Shown: positions 35,105 through 47,239, counted from the first letter of the stretch. The stretch is 64,000 nt of DNA from Carallia brachiata (GCA_021464245.1 JADCRB010000105.1:372001-436000); one strand, 5' to 3'. Notes: generated from the sequence alone by a model not told the origin. Translations and numbers: made by a program.

Positions 35105-35745
35105 GAACCGAACCGGTCATTGAACCGGAAAACTGAGAGGTTCAAGGTTCAACCGGTTCGACCGGTAAAACCGCGGTTAAACCGGTAAAACCGGTATTTA
35201 ATATTAAATATATAAAAATTAAATTTTTATACAGCTTATATAATTATATAAAATGTTATATTATATAAGAATGATAATAAATATTTAAAATAAAGTGTAT
35301 TTTAAGAATTATACTAATATTTACATACATTAAAGATATTACAATTAGTATATTTAACAAAATATAATTTATAAAATTAATTTAAAAAATAATATTTATA
35401 AATAGTGATTAAATATAATTTTTAAATTTAAAGATTAAATTGAAAATTTTAATCAATTGAGGACTAAATTAGAATTTTTAGTTAAAATTAGAGTTTTAAT
35501 TATAATTTAGATAAAGTTTTGGGTTAAATTATAATTTAAAATTTTTTAATTTAAATTGAACCGGTTCACCCGGTTCAACCGGTCCCGGTTTTCCCGGTTT
35601 TTCCGGTTCTTGACCGGTTTTTCCGGTTCTTGCCCGGTTTTTTCCGGTTTGGTCCGAATTCCATTTTTAGACTTGAACCGGACCGGACCTAGGACCGGTT
35701 CCCGGTTTTTCCGGTCGAACCGGCCGGTCCGGTCCGGTTTTCAAA
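35105..35745. mobile_element. CCGG-dense repeat element with AT-rich centre
   Basis: Two CCGG-rich arms (about 35105-35206 with 6 CCGG sites, about 35553-35740 with 19) built of GAACCGGTT, AACCGGT and CCGGTTTTTCCGG units flank an AT-rich core of about 340 bp. Similar AACCGGTTC-rich repeats are common in plant genomes. Termini and target duplication could not be fixed. The 91-residue open frame at 35556-35831, rich in Arg, Phe and Ser, comes from the repeat and is not a gene. Confidence 0.5.
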
Positions 35746-37361
35746 TCCATGAGGCAGATAAGGGAGGTAGGGGTCAAACAGTTGACTTTTTCCTTGGCAC
35801 AAGGTCTATAGACATTAGACATACTCATTAGCATACTATTTCTACCAATATACGATGCTACTGTTCATTAAAGACTGTGCCTTGGTTGGGTTGGAGGTTC
35901 CCAACCTGTCATGCTAAACATTGTCCAACATGGGCCGTGATGAAACCCAAATCTACAGCAAGTTTGGTAGTGACATGCCATACATGATGTTACCGTTCAT
36001 TATATAGACTACACCTGCATGACATGGTCCTTGTAACCCAAATCTACAAAGAATTTGGTTGTTACCATTAGATTTCATAACAAAGCTCGAGAAGAGGATC
36101 AGGCTTTGCCCAATTGATTGACAGTTGCAGCTCTTAAGCACGAGGTTAAGTTTTGAACTCTCAACTTCACCCTTGTCCATCTCTTTTTTACCGCCGCTTT
36201 ACAGTTCTTTTGGACCCAAATTTAAAAAATAAAAAATAAAAAAAAGGCTCGAGAAAGCCCTATTGCCACCATAAGGGATGTTTTTGATTCTTCCGGCCTA
36301 TCGTCCCATGGCACCGGAAACATGATAGCGTTGTTGGTTGTTGGGTTGGGAATCTAGTTTTGACTTCCTAATTGGAAATTGTATACTTTGCATATGTATG
36401 CTTAGAAGACCATTACACTAAAAAAGAAAGCTCGAGAAAGCCATATAATTATATACTTTGCATATATATGGGCAGGCCGCAGAAGTTTTAGCTCAGCCCC
36501 TTGATTTTTTTTTTTCTTCTTTTTTCGTGTTTCAGATGACTTGAATCACCAGCTATCTGGTCCAATTATTATTATTATTTTCGAGTGAAATTATTATTAT
36601 TATATTATTTTCTTTTCTTTTCTTTTTCTTGAATTTTGAGTAGATATTTTAGCAAATATACTGAATTTATAATTAATAAGTGCATCATTCATCTGCATCT
36701 GCCTACAAGCTCGAATGGTTAAATAATCGTCTATTTTTAGTAATTTGGATAAATAAACATGTCTAAACACACCATATTAAATTCATATTTTTAACTTCCA
36801 CCATACTATAAGTACAGCACAAATTAATAATTATCCTTGATATAACTAAGAAATTCAATAGAAATTAAGAATTAAATACTTTTTTTTTTAATCTTTGGTT
36901 GATTAACATGGGTGACTATGCGTGGTTCTCAACATCCATGTCAGGAAAGATTGCGCACTTACTTTACTGAAGTAGACCAGGTCATCTACAGTTTAAATTG
37001 AACTCGTAAAGGAGCAAACGACGTGAACATAACAAATGTCACTGTTATCATTTGAGATTTCAGAGGACCTACGTATGTTCAGTCCTACTATTTGGCATGA
37101 CTATAGCTTGAATCCATGTCCTTATCGTAAGGCCAAACCTTTTTTTCATTAAACCACCAAACAGTGGTGAATTCAATACCTTGAAGAAATTTAATATCGC
37201 AAGATCAAAGTTCATTGTTATAGTCAAACGTCAACTAACAAAGTAAAAGGCATGCAAAATAGCTTGGATTTCCAATATGCCAAGCAGTATAATTGAACAA
37301 ATTATTTTGCTAAATTTTCTTTTTTTTTGGGTGAGTATAGTATACAATATATGTATTGATT
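35746..37361. other. Intergenic DNA with diverged direct duplications
   Basis: No gene is seen. Two diverged copies of a block with AACCCAAATCTACA(G/A)(C/A)(A/G)A lie at about 35945 and 36037, and AAGCTCGAGAAAGCC-type and ATACTTTGCATAT(G/A)TATG-type blocks occur twice each (near 36246/36429 and 36382/36454). Confidence 0.4.
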
Positions 37362-37889
37362 GTTTTTTCCCACATTTTTGCATTAAAATAATTTTACTTT
37401 TTTTTTGATAAATCGAGAAAAGTTTTTAAGAAAATTAAGAGTCAATTAATTAACTTATTTTAGAAAATACCTAGAGATTTAATATGTGGTTTTTTTTTTA
37501 TTTTCACACAATAGCTTAAATTTTTGGATTGACTGATTTTTTAGAATAGTGCCAGATCATTTATAATCAAGAGACCTTAGGTATAAACTATGTTAGTCTC
37601 ATTTTTCTTATTTTTTAATTATAAATTTTTACAAATGAAGATGCATGCACCTTGATAACTTTTTAAAATTTAATATATGATTTACTCATGAGTCTTAAAC
37701 AAAGACATAAAACTTTTAGATTGAATAGTCTTTTATTATTGTTGCCACCAACTCTCAAAACCCTGACTACACCCCAAGCACACTAGGTCATTACTCCACC
37801 AGTAGTAATTGTACACTTTTGAACAAAAAAAAAAAAAAAGTAAAGAAAGGAAACCATTAGGTGGTTGTAGTCTTAGGTAGCTTTTGTAA

Positions 37890-38105
37890 CGGTCGTATAT
37901 AATATGAAAAAAGAAATTATAAAACGTGTTAAAAAAATTATATGATGTGTAATTATTTATTAAATTTTTTTTTTATTTTTAATAATTGGTTACATATCGT
38001 ATAATTTCTTATAACATATTATATAATTTTTTTTTTAATTCGTTTGCTAAGTTGTATAACTTTTTCTATTACATTGTGTATGACAGTTATGGAAGCGATT
38101 TAAGA
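37890..38105. mobile_element. Likely foldback MITE in the promoter of DUF761 gene C
   Basis: Units A and B go directly from the A-tract (near CCGAAAAAAAAGTAGTAAGT) to the proximal promoter, whereas unit C has about 290 extra bases. The extra part folds back: GCTTTTGTAACGGTCGTATA on the left against GCTTCCATAACTGTCATACA as reverse complement of the right arm, with mostly transition differences. Exact ends are uncertain. Confidence 0.4.
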
Positions 38106-38240
38106 AAAGAGTCATTTAACTTTTTCCTAAAAAAAAAAAAAATAGTAAGTAACCCGAAAAATTCATGAACCAATGTATGTTGTTTTAGTCAATTCAAAGG
38201 GCAACCCTTTTCCTTCTTCTCCACTCCCATACTCCACCTT

Positions 38241-38345
38241 TATATATCCCCCAGCACCCCTGTCTCCATATCATCCCAAAGAATTAATCCTCCTCATCCT
38301 CTCTCTCCCACTCTCTCTCTCTCTCTCTCCCCCCCCCCCCCCCTG
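38241..38345 (+). promoter_or_regulatory. Core promoter and leader of DUF761 gene C
   Basis: TATATAT at 38241-38247, then CATATCATCCCAAAGAA, a (CT)n tract and a C-run of about 14 (38331-38343). The leader between tract and ATG is shorter than in A and B. The transcript start is expected near 38272. Confidence 0.6.
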
Positions 38346-38376
38346 GATTTCAAACACAATACACAAAATTTTTTTA

Positions 38377-38976
38377 ATGGAACAAAATCTGCCAGTGATA
38401 GCAGCCAAGAGAATATGGGGCATGGTACGTGTAATCTTCTTCATGCTAAGAAAGGGCATATCTAAGAGAAAGCTTATGGTTGATCTCAACATGATGCTCA
38501 AACGTGGCAACAAAATTGCAACCAAAGCCATAGACAACCTCATGTTCCACCACGACCTCCACCGCCACATGTCGTTCCCGGCGCCGCCCCGTGAGTACGA
38601 GTTCAGCTGCAGCAACAGCCCCACCTACTCGCTCTTCCACCACCTCAGCAAACGCCGCAACAATAACCATCATAGCAATTTCTTCGCTTGTGCATTCCAC
38701 GCACCACCGACCAAGGATGATGACGCTGCTTCCACCATGACTGCGGTTAAGCTGGCTTTGGAGATCCTAACGAACAACAATGATGTGGCAGTGGAGGCTT
38801 CTCCTATGTTGCTCGGTTTCGGGCGGAGTCCGATGGTAAGGCAGCTGAGGATAACCGACTCGCCGTTTCCACTAAAAGACGTTGATGATGACAATGGTAT
38901 AGTGGATAAGAAAGCTGAAGAGTTCATAGAAAAGTTTTATAAGCAGTTGAGGCAACAAAGGAAAATGTGTGACTAA
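38377..38976 (+). CDS. DUF761 protein, ACRE146-like, copy C
   Basis: Intronless, 199 residues, starting MEQNLPVIAAKRIWGM. An in-frame ATG at 38173 would add 68 residues, but it lies upstream of the TATA box, so the shorter start is used. The conserved blocks are intact (FFMLRKGISKRKLMVDLNMM, GFGRSPMVRQLRITDSPFPL, KKAEEFIEKFYKQLRQQRK). It has lost three His codons from the His run (MFHHDLHRH). It also carries changes not shared by A and B: CSNSPTYS, FFACAF, DDDAASTMTA, EILTNNN and MLLGFG. With the extra promoter element this is the most derived copy; the frame is open, so it is probably functional. Confidence 0.9.
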   Translation: MEQNLPVIAAKRIWGMVRVIFFMLRKGISKRKLMVDLNMMLKRGNKIATKAIDNLMFHHDLHRHMSFPAPPREYEFSCSNSPTYSLFHHLSKRRNNNHHSNFFACAFHAPPTKDDDAASTMTAVKLALEILTNNNDVAVEASPMLLGFGRSPMVRQLRITDSPFPLKDVDDDNGIVDKKAEEFIEKFYKQLRQQRKMCD

Positions 38977-41112
38977 TTAGTTTGAGGATATTCTTAGATT
39001 TTCAGGTTGTTTCGTGGGTAGTGAGTAATTATTTTTCATATGCTTGTAATAATAAAAGTTAAAATTGTGAAGCCTCAGTGAATGCATAAAAAGAATTTTC
39101 CATTTTGTGTTAAGATAGTATCCTTGAAATTGCATGAATCATGGAGAAACAAGAGTTTGTCAATATCAGTAAAATTATAGCAAAATAAAAAGGGTTATAT
39201 TTCCACATCCTTTTTTGATGTTGAAAATAAATAATCTTCAAAAATCATTTTTTTAAAGGTTAGAGAATAAAGAAACACACGAAAGTATAATTCAATTTAT
39301 TTTTTACAGTCCTTATAGTGTAACATGAATATTTGTGCCGAGAAATCAATCCATGCCCATGTGACACTTTCATTAATCTGATCACAACTTTTAAAGCTTA
39401 GCTTTTAGACTCCTGGTAATTATGTCGATTTACAAAAAGAATAGTGCTATTCTATCCAAATTCGAACAAATATGATTTTACTCACAAAAAAGTTAATTGG
39501 CATAGCGAGAAGTTTCAACTTGTAATTCATGTAACTCAGGATCCATCTCCAAGACCTTGATGATAATTAATGTCACTCCTAAGTGCTTCCTTTCTGTAAA
39601 TTTTTCCGTATTCCTGCTCTGGTAGTTTCACAATGACTGTATGCTTAGTAACTAAGGCATAGCACCTTGAGATTTTTTAAGGGACTGTGTGTGCAATGTT
39701 TGCCATTTAACCTCTCTGACCAATTCCTGATTGACTTAATAAAAAAGCAGCTTTTACCTTGTTTTACTGTCTCACCAGCAACTCCACTTGCTTGGCCTGA
39801 TTCGAGTCCACTAAATTAAAGTAACACTATTAGCTGGCCCCCTTTGCTAACTGCATCAACTTTTTCAGCTTTTCTTTTTTCCCTTTTTATGGTATAGCTA
39901 GTTTAATTAATTTTGGTGTTTTTAATGAGAAAATCCTGGTGTCAAGCTGTCAATTGGTTCCTTTGGCTTTGGAGATTGAATTCCGAGTCAGACCCAAAAG
40001 CATTGATATTGTAATAGAAAGCATACAGTGACCGTTTGAATGGTATAATGTTGTCTTAGTCATTGCAATATGGTGAAGCTAATTACAACGAAAAAAAAAA
40101 TAGAGAGAAAGTGATTGAGATTCAATATATAAGAAAGAATCCCTAAATTTAAGTCAAATATTCACAATCATGTACATTTTGTTTGTTTTTATATAGTTAA
40201 TAAGAAACTCTCCCACAATAGATCTTGTGTTCAACCAGTTCCCCGAACTGGAATAAAAGAAAAGGGTTGCAGTATGTTGATAGTTAGCGAAAAATTACCT
40301 AAACCATTTTAACATGAATTTTAGCTGATCCCATTATATTTAGGATTAACATTTTGTTCTTGTTGTTGTTATATTACGTTTTTAATAAGAAACAATGGAG
40401 GTGCAAATAATTGTTTTTTGCAGCATATTGGTAGACATAGCATCATCCCTTTGCCCATTAGGAAACTTTGTTTAAATTTATTTTGGGCTAAATAACTCAA
40501 TGAAATAAAATAAAATAACTTATTTGCAAGAAATGAAGTGATTTAGTCACTTTATTTATATAATTAATGGTTCTAAGTAACTAATAAATGTTAATTAAGA
40601 TAATAGTTAATTGGTAAATTTATAAGTCATATTAGACAATACGTAAAATAGTTAATTTAAACTAAATTTTCTTCTAAAAAAAAGCAAAATTTAAAATGTA
40701 ACGAAACATCTTGGAAAACACTGTCACTAAAGAGAATCGGAGCACTATTGGATCAATATATAATTAAAGAATAAAAGGAAAGAAAGCCCTCGATTGCAAG
40801 CAAGGTATTTGTTTTTATCAAGCATAGCAGGCAAAGATCTTACATAAATCACTATAGTAATATTTAACAACATTCATCACGTTTTTTTTCTTTTTAAATT
40901 TTTTAACTTTTTATGTGGTGATGAAAGGTTACTTAACACCAATTGAAGACCTCATAAAGCCAAAGGTTTAGGTGAAATGTTAGTTGAAAGTGTGGGTTTG
41001 ATTTTTACTGGGAACAGTACTACTTGGAGAGAAAATCCTAAAACACCACTTGTGTGGTATGATTAATTACAGGGCTGAATTTGCATAAGAAATTATAGAT
41101 TTGAGTATCTTC

Positions 41113-41164
41113 AAAGTCAAGTCATTGGGTTCACTCAAAAAAAAAAAAAAAGTCAAGTCATAGG
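41113..41164 (+). mobile_element. Poly(A) micro-insertion in unit C with 16-bp target duplication
   Basis: AAAGTCAAGTCATTGG (41113-41128) and AAAGTCAAGTCATAGG (41149-41164) flank 20 bases reading GTTCACTC followed by A12. Unit B at about 27554 has a single TCAAAGTCAAGTTATAGG, i.e. the empty site. Confidence 0.65.
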
Positions 41165-42596
41165 TACATCCACAGCTTAACATTTGACGCGAGCTATGCT
41201 GTAATTTACTCGCTGTTTTTTTTTTTTTTTACACAAGTTTGCAATGTTCCCCGAATAAATTGTGAGCACTATACCTTTAAAAAAAAAATCCTGAATGCAT
41301 TTAAAATCATGTGGAGAAGGACTATTTTAGTGAGATAGTCAATAATTAAGGCTGCAAACTAAAAGATTTAGAATTCAATTTTCAATCTTTTTCTCACTAA
41401 TCTTACATCTCATGATGATAGATTATCTTTACTGACACTAAAAAAATAGAAAAAAAAATTGTGTAAAAAGTGATTTTATCTTTGACTGATTGCCATGAAA
41501 GCTGGCTTTGATAATATTCACATTCATGAAACCCCCAAAAAAATTTATATTGATTAAATTAGTTTGGGAGTTCAATTTTTCATTAAAGTCATTTTTTTTT
41601 TAAATGTGCGGACTATATACCCAAGTAATTAAAATAACGATTTGCTCTATGAAGATGTGGCCTTTATGAATTCCTGTTTTGGTTGTCAGTTACCTTTATG
41701 AGAGAAGTTGACTGGTGTGAATAAAAGCCATTTGCTGATTCGCACATCACTCAAACAAGCAAAAATCACTTTTCAGTCGGCGGAAAGTTGCTATTTACAA
41801 TTGTAATTTTTTTTCGTTCACAGCACTTGTTTTGCTTAAACTTATAGATATTTCGTTCACTTAACCGCGATTCAGCAGGGTTGTTCAATTTCTTTTAGTA
41901 AACAAATTCGATTTAATCAATTATTTAAAAAATAAACTAATGTTATTTACTAGTTGACAGTAATTATAAACTATTGGTTACTATATATATTCTCTTTGGA
42001 TTCTCGCAAAATATGACATTTAATTTTGACATATAAAAAGAAAGAAAATACTTGATAGGATTTTTAAGTAATATAAAAAATTATATAACTGAATTTAAAA
42101 AAAAAAAAAAAAATACTATTACATACCATCGAATGAACTGTATAATATGATATTACTTTAAAAAAATCTTGTAATGGAGTTCTAAAAAGAAACATCTAGA
42201 GAGCTGTTACTCATAAATAGGACTACAACTTAGGAGTAACAGGCTTTGCTTTTTCCCATCTTTTCTCTAAAAATGGCAAAAAAAAAAAAAAAGGCTTTGT
42301 TCAATGCTTTCTTTTTCAGTGCGTTGCAGGCTCGATGAATCTGAGTTTCTTCTTTAGATTCTTTCTGTGAATTAACGAATCATAGTTTACACAATGAGTT
42401 ATAAGTCTTTGAATGCATGTTTTTCGGCCAACTCGAGTTCATGACATTCATAACTTTTGAGGAAATGAAATTCATAACTATTTGTCTCTGATTGTTGAAA
42501 AAGCTTTTTGAATTAGATTTATATATAAAAAAAAAACGTTTTGGATTTTAGCAACCAATTTTCTTATATAACATTAATTATCATACTTTCCTTAAA

Positions 42597-42832
42597 GAGC
42601 CCGGGTAGATCACCCGATTTTTGGGTGCCTGATTTCTTGCTCGAATGGAACGAATGACCAAATTTTTGCAAACAAAAGCCACACTTTCTGTAATAAAAAC
42701 AAAATAATGAAATATATCCATTTTTTTTCATTGCAAGAAATAAGCCTGTTGTTATAAAATATTGACCGCTCGTTCTATTCGAGCATCAATTCAGATAAAA
42801 AAACATTCGAGCAGCCTACTTTTTCCATTCCT
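42597..42832. mobile_element. Foldback MITE shared by units B and C (copy in C)
   Basis: The left arm TGCTCGAATGGAACGAATGA (from 42638) and the reverse complement of the right arm TGCTCGAATAGAACGAGCGG (42764-42785 region) match at nearly all positions. The block is absent from unit A. Confidence 0.6.
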
Positions 42833-43052
42833 CAAATCCTTTATAATTTTGAGTATTGCCATGACTTGATCTCATATAATTGCTTTGAAAAACACCAAAA
42901 AAAGGATTTAGCAATTAAATTAGCATTCACACCTTATGTTATTGTTTGGAAATTCCATGCATGGAATTTTCACCAACTTTTCTTTTTATCACTTCACTGC
43001 AATAAGGAACGTCACAAATTCCTTAACAATGTCAACAAAGTAATCAGTATTG

Positions 43053-43380
43053 ACCATGAAAGCAACACTTTAATGTTGTTCTTACATATTTTTCTTATAT
43101 TGATCTAAATTTGAGTTTGTGCGCCCGCATTCTCCCTTAGCATTTGAAGCTGGGCGGCCGCATAATGATGCGGCAAAAGATTGAGCGCAGTGTTAGGTTC
43201 TATACTCGATAACACCATAATTAAATTTAAAAGAGACTCATTTTAAATTCAGTGTACTTTGATTGTAAATTTTCTTTTTAAAAAAAATTGAATAAGGGTC
43301 GTAAAATAACAAAAGTCAACTCCAACTCAAGAATTCAATAACTATTATACTTACAAAGTGATTTTTTAGTTATTAAGAAA
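43053..43380. mobile_element. 328-bp insertion of unknown type in unit C
   Basis: AGTAATCAGTATTG (43039-43052) and AGTACTCAGCATTG (43381-43394) flank a block that is missing in A and B, which have one GTACTCTAGCACTG-type or AAGCACTG sequence. The block includes a GC-rich patch CTGGGCGGCCGCATAATG near 43150. No terminal inverted repeats or poly(A) tail are clear. Confidence 0.45.
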
Positions 43381-44493
43381 AGTACTCAGCATTGTTCTTG
43401 ATATTTAGGGACAATAATTTTTAATATAAAATCTAGCAAGCAGCTAAAATCTATGGTTGCTGCACGTTTCCATGCAATTATTGATGACAAACTTTTGGGA
43501 GATTGACTCATTGGGTATATACAATTCCAAATCATGGAAAAGAAATAGAAAATACATAATGCCACTAAAGTCCCTTTTTATCTAAAAAAAAAATATTTTA
43601 CAGATACGGTAATTATCGAATCTTTGAACCGAAACTGACAGTTACCTATTGTTGTCTTCATTTAACTTTTTCATATAAGGACCCACCACTAAATATTATT
43701 AGATTTAAAATATGTCTCCTCTCAATCCAACTTCAATGTTAATAAATATTAAATTTAAAAAAAATTGATGTGAAACACTATAATCATTGAATAATCCATG
43801 AGCCCACAAATAATTGTAGTACTTGCAGAGCACACGAAATGATTGAGTAATTTCTTCTCTCTCTCTCAATTTTCATCATATATTATCTGGCTGGTTTTAA
43901 TTGGCATTTACAATACTTTCAAAATAAAGGTCGTCAATTTTTTTCTCTCACACGAAGAGCACCAAATGGTGTTGTCAACTTGGCAAGTCCCACCATGTGA
44001 TGAAGTCACTTCCTTTTTTCTTATTAACACATAACAAGCAAACTGCGAATCATTTCTTATATTGAAAAAAATGGCAACTCCCAAATGTGTGTCTACATTG
44101 TACCATTCAGATTTTTGGATATACATTTATAGTCTTCATTATTAATTCTTTTGGTCAAAATCAATTGAATATATATTAGTTATGATAATGTATAATGTTG
44201 GAACTCACTTCTGAGATGTGTTAAATTAATTATATTTATGTGTTTTTATGAGAATGAAAAGAGAAAGATGCGTACAACTCTATGCCCTTGCCAGTTGTAT
44301 TACAAGGAAAAACAAGTTGCCCTTTGCGCTTGATGAATGGTTTTCCCAAAAACCATGAGCTTGGAAGTTTGCTTGAATCAGCTTGGAAGGTTGCTTGAAA
44401 CAGGTGGGCGAAAACGTGGGAAAAAGGAGGCTTTCCAATCTGTCATGCCAAGCTTTTTTTTATCTCCCCCGTTAAAAAAAAGGCTCCATTATA

Positions 44494-44702
44494 TGGGCAT
44501 ATAATTTTTCTTTATTATGTCTATATGTATTTTTTTTGTACAACTGCGAGTATTATTTGTACAACTGTAAATAAAAAAATGTATAACAAAAAAATAATAA
44601 TACTTTTTGTACCATTTTTTATCGTTGTAGTTACACAAAACACACATATGGTTGCACAAAAAAATTTACATGTAAAGACAGTAAAAAAAAATCATATACC
44701 CA
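44494..44702. mobile_element. 209-bp MITE with TA target duplication in unit C
   Basis: The left end TGGGCATATAATTTTTC and reverse-complemented right end TGGGTATATGATTTTTT form inverted repeats, with TA at 44492-44493 and 44703-44704. Unit B lacks it. Its interior (TTGTACAACTG, TTGCACAAAAAAATT) is reminiscent of the interior of the MITE at 15420-15662, though the termini differ. Confidence 0.55.
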
Positions 44703-45348
44703 TAAACATTTTCCCTAAAAAATATATATATATATTAGTTTCAACTTTGCATTTTGAATTCCTGCCAATAAGCCTTTTTCAATCTCCTCTTAATATGCGC
44801 ATAGCCATATGCATCATGATCATGCCACGTGTCAAAATCTCATAAGCACTTTATTAATGGGCATTAACTAATTATATTACATATATATATCCAAGTTTAA
44901 ATTGAAATTAAACATGATGCATGCCTGAAAATGGCACTTTACAGATGGGCCCATATGCAAGAACATAACAAACATGAAGTGAAATGAATTAGGATGGAAT
45001 TAACTTTTGTGAAGCCATTAGGTTTAGGCTAAGATAATCCAACTTTGCTAAATTTTGGATCTTAGAAAAGGCAATTTATGGAAAAGCAGCCCCCCCAACA
45101 AATAGCCAAGTTATCATTCAATTATTGAACTATCAACTTTTGCACAATTACTCTCTCTCTCTCTCTCTCTCCCTAGGATCAATAGCCAAAACAAGAACAC
45201 AATTCATATGATTTTGTAATTCAGATCTTTTTGAATATTCTAAGAAGGATTTCGCATTTTAAGGCTTGCATTTCAAAATGCTATATTTTGAACCACTTGA
45301 TTTGCAACACAAGGCAATGGCATGAAGCCTTCAAAACAAGTTCCATCA

Positions 45349-45395
45349 AGTATTATCGACCGTGTGTTTACAAAAAAAAAAGTATTGTCGACCGT
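45349..45395 (+). mobile_element. Poly(A) micro-insertion in unit C with 15-bp target duplication
   Basis: AGTATTATCGACCGT (45349-45363) and AGTATTGTCGACCGT (45381-45395) flank 17 bases: GTGTTTAC then A9. Unit B at about 31055 has one AAGTATTATCGACCGTTGC, the empty site. Confidence 0.65.
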
Positions 45396-45510
45396 TGCTT
45401 TACATAAGGCAATATTAAAAAGTAACTTTAGAGCTCATAAAATTGACCACAAGTGTCAATTTTTGAGCTTTACTTTCATGTCCTGGTCAATCAATTAAAA
45501 GACATATGAT

Positions 45511-47239
45511 TGGGAGTTTGAACATCTAAATTAGAAGTTACATGTTCAAATTACTTAATTAGATATAAGAATATTCATAGAAAAGATTAGGGACGTTTGC
45601 GTCATGCAATCCACAAACTCAGTTTTATAAAATTCAGAGAGTAGGAAAATCAATGAATATATAAAATTACAGCATCACAATTCTAACAATTTGGGCTTCC
45701 CTAATTTTTGTAGAAACAATTGTATGTGCTAGGAAAGAAACGCAATCTCTTGTGTAACAGCCAAATTATTTGAGGATGGCTCGGCTAAAGGGAAAGTTGG
45801 TCTAGCCAGTGATAGCAGTGTTCTTAGGGACTCCTATGAACACTTTTTTTTTTTTTTTGGTTTGCCTTTTTTCCTGCTCGGCTGGTGACAGTAACTCTAC
45901 CTATGTTGACATAATGATCATTCTAATAAGAAGAAGCCACAGCTGCTTTTAGCGAAGTCTCGTATTATTATTATGGATATTAGGCTTTACTAACATTAGG
46001 CTGAAGACATTAAACTGAATATATGGAAAGGGACAAACTACTAAGCGGTAATTGGGGAGACAAAAATATAACCTAAGATCTGATTTTATGTCAAAAAAAC
46101 TATTCAATCTAACAAATTTTTGGATATGATATCAAAACTTTTGTTACAATTTACCCATAAGCGATGCGTTAAAATTTGAATGTGATTCAATCCTAAAGTC
46201 CACCCAATAACTTAATTTTTTAAGTTGATTGGTTTGTTCACACTTACATGTACTCTTTAGTTATAATTCTAAGATATAATCAAATATCAATATCAATGAA
46301 CACCCATCCCGATTAATATTTTATTACATTTTTTGAAATTTAAAACTTAAATTTAAATAAGTGCTATCTTGTGCTCTAAAATTTAAATTTCAAATTATAT
46401 ACCCTAAATACCTAAATTTTAAAAAAAAATTTATTCCTTGATTTTCAATAACCCAATCTTTTCCCAACTGGAGATAACTTCCAAATTGACATGACATTGC
46501 TTTGCCGCGACAAGTTGCGTTTTCATGTCACAAAAACCACTATAAATTATAACACGTATGTGGCATTTCTTTGAAAAAGACATTCTTAAAAATAATTTTA
46601 GAAAACTAAACATAATAGAGATTGTTGGTTTACTTGTATAAAGCAAAAGCAAAGATATTCTTAATACTTATCCAAAATAATGCACATCATTTATATTTTT
46701 CTTCTACTTTCTATCTTCACTTTTTTTTTTTTTTATTGTAAGAAGATAATTTCTTGTAAAACATATTATCATGGAAAAAAAATAGGCACAATCTTATTTC
46801 TACAGGAGACTGTGTGTTTTTGCATATCAACAAGGCAGCTAATTCCACTTAGTTAAGCAAACTGTATCTAAGACTTTCAATTTTATATGATAGTTTTGAG
46901 TCTCTTGTTGTAACTTTCTGTAAAAAAGGGCTTCTTCATAATACCTCTTTGTTTGTATCTTTATCTAATTATTGACACAAATTCATCTACTAATTCAATA
47001 AAAAATACGTGGATAATTTTGTTTGATTCAGACACAACTTATATTACATTATCATGATCATTAGATATATATTTATAATTTGTTTTATTAATAACGATCT
47101 TGCATTTAAAAAATAAAAAATAAAGAATTAATAATCATGATAATATAATGTGTATGCTCTTATAGAGGATTCATTAATTTAACTTACTTATATACTGATA
47201 ATATTAATGCTCTTCTACATAAGTCAATATGAATATATA
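45511..47239. other. Intergenic DNA, no gene seen
   Basis: AT-rich, with a T-tract near 45847 and another near 46722. No RNA gene or recognised element. Confidence 0.5.

Larger units (their letters stand above)
37362..45510 (+). repeat. Direct repeat unit C
   Basis: The third copy of the A/B segment. It starts near CATTTTTGCATTAAAATAAT and ends past the block GAGCTCATAAAATTGACCAC shared with unit B (31105 region). It carries DUF761 gene C and private insertions at about 37890-38105, 41129-41148, 43053-43380, 44494-44702 and 45364-45380. Apart from the gene and those elements only non-coding sequence is seen. Confidence 0.85.

Noticed and set aside
35556..35831. 91-residue frame rich in Arg, Phe and Ser
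   Set aside because: It is a translation of the CCGGTTTTTCC repeat units.
42440..42480. ATTCATAACT repeated around 14 bases in unit C, absent in unit B
   Set aside because: It looks like the micro-insertions but has no poly(A), so it is more simply a small repair-type duplication and was left out of that group.
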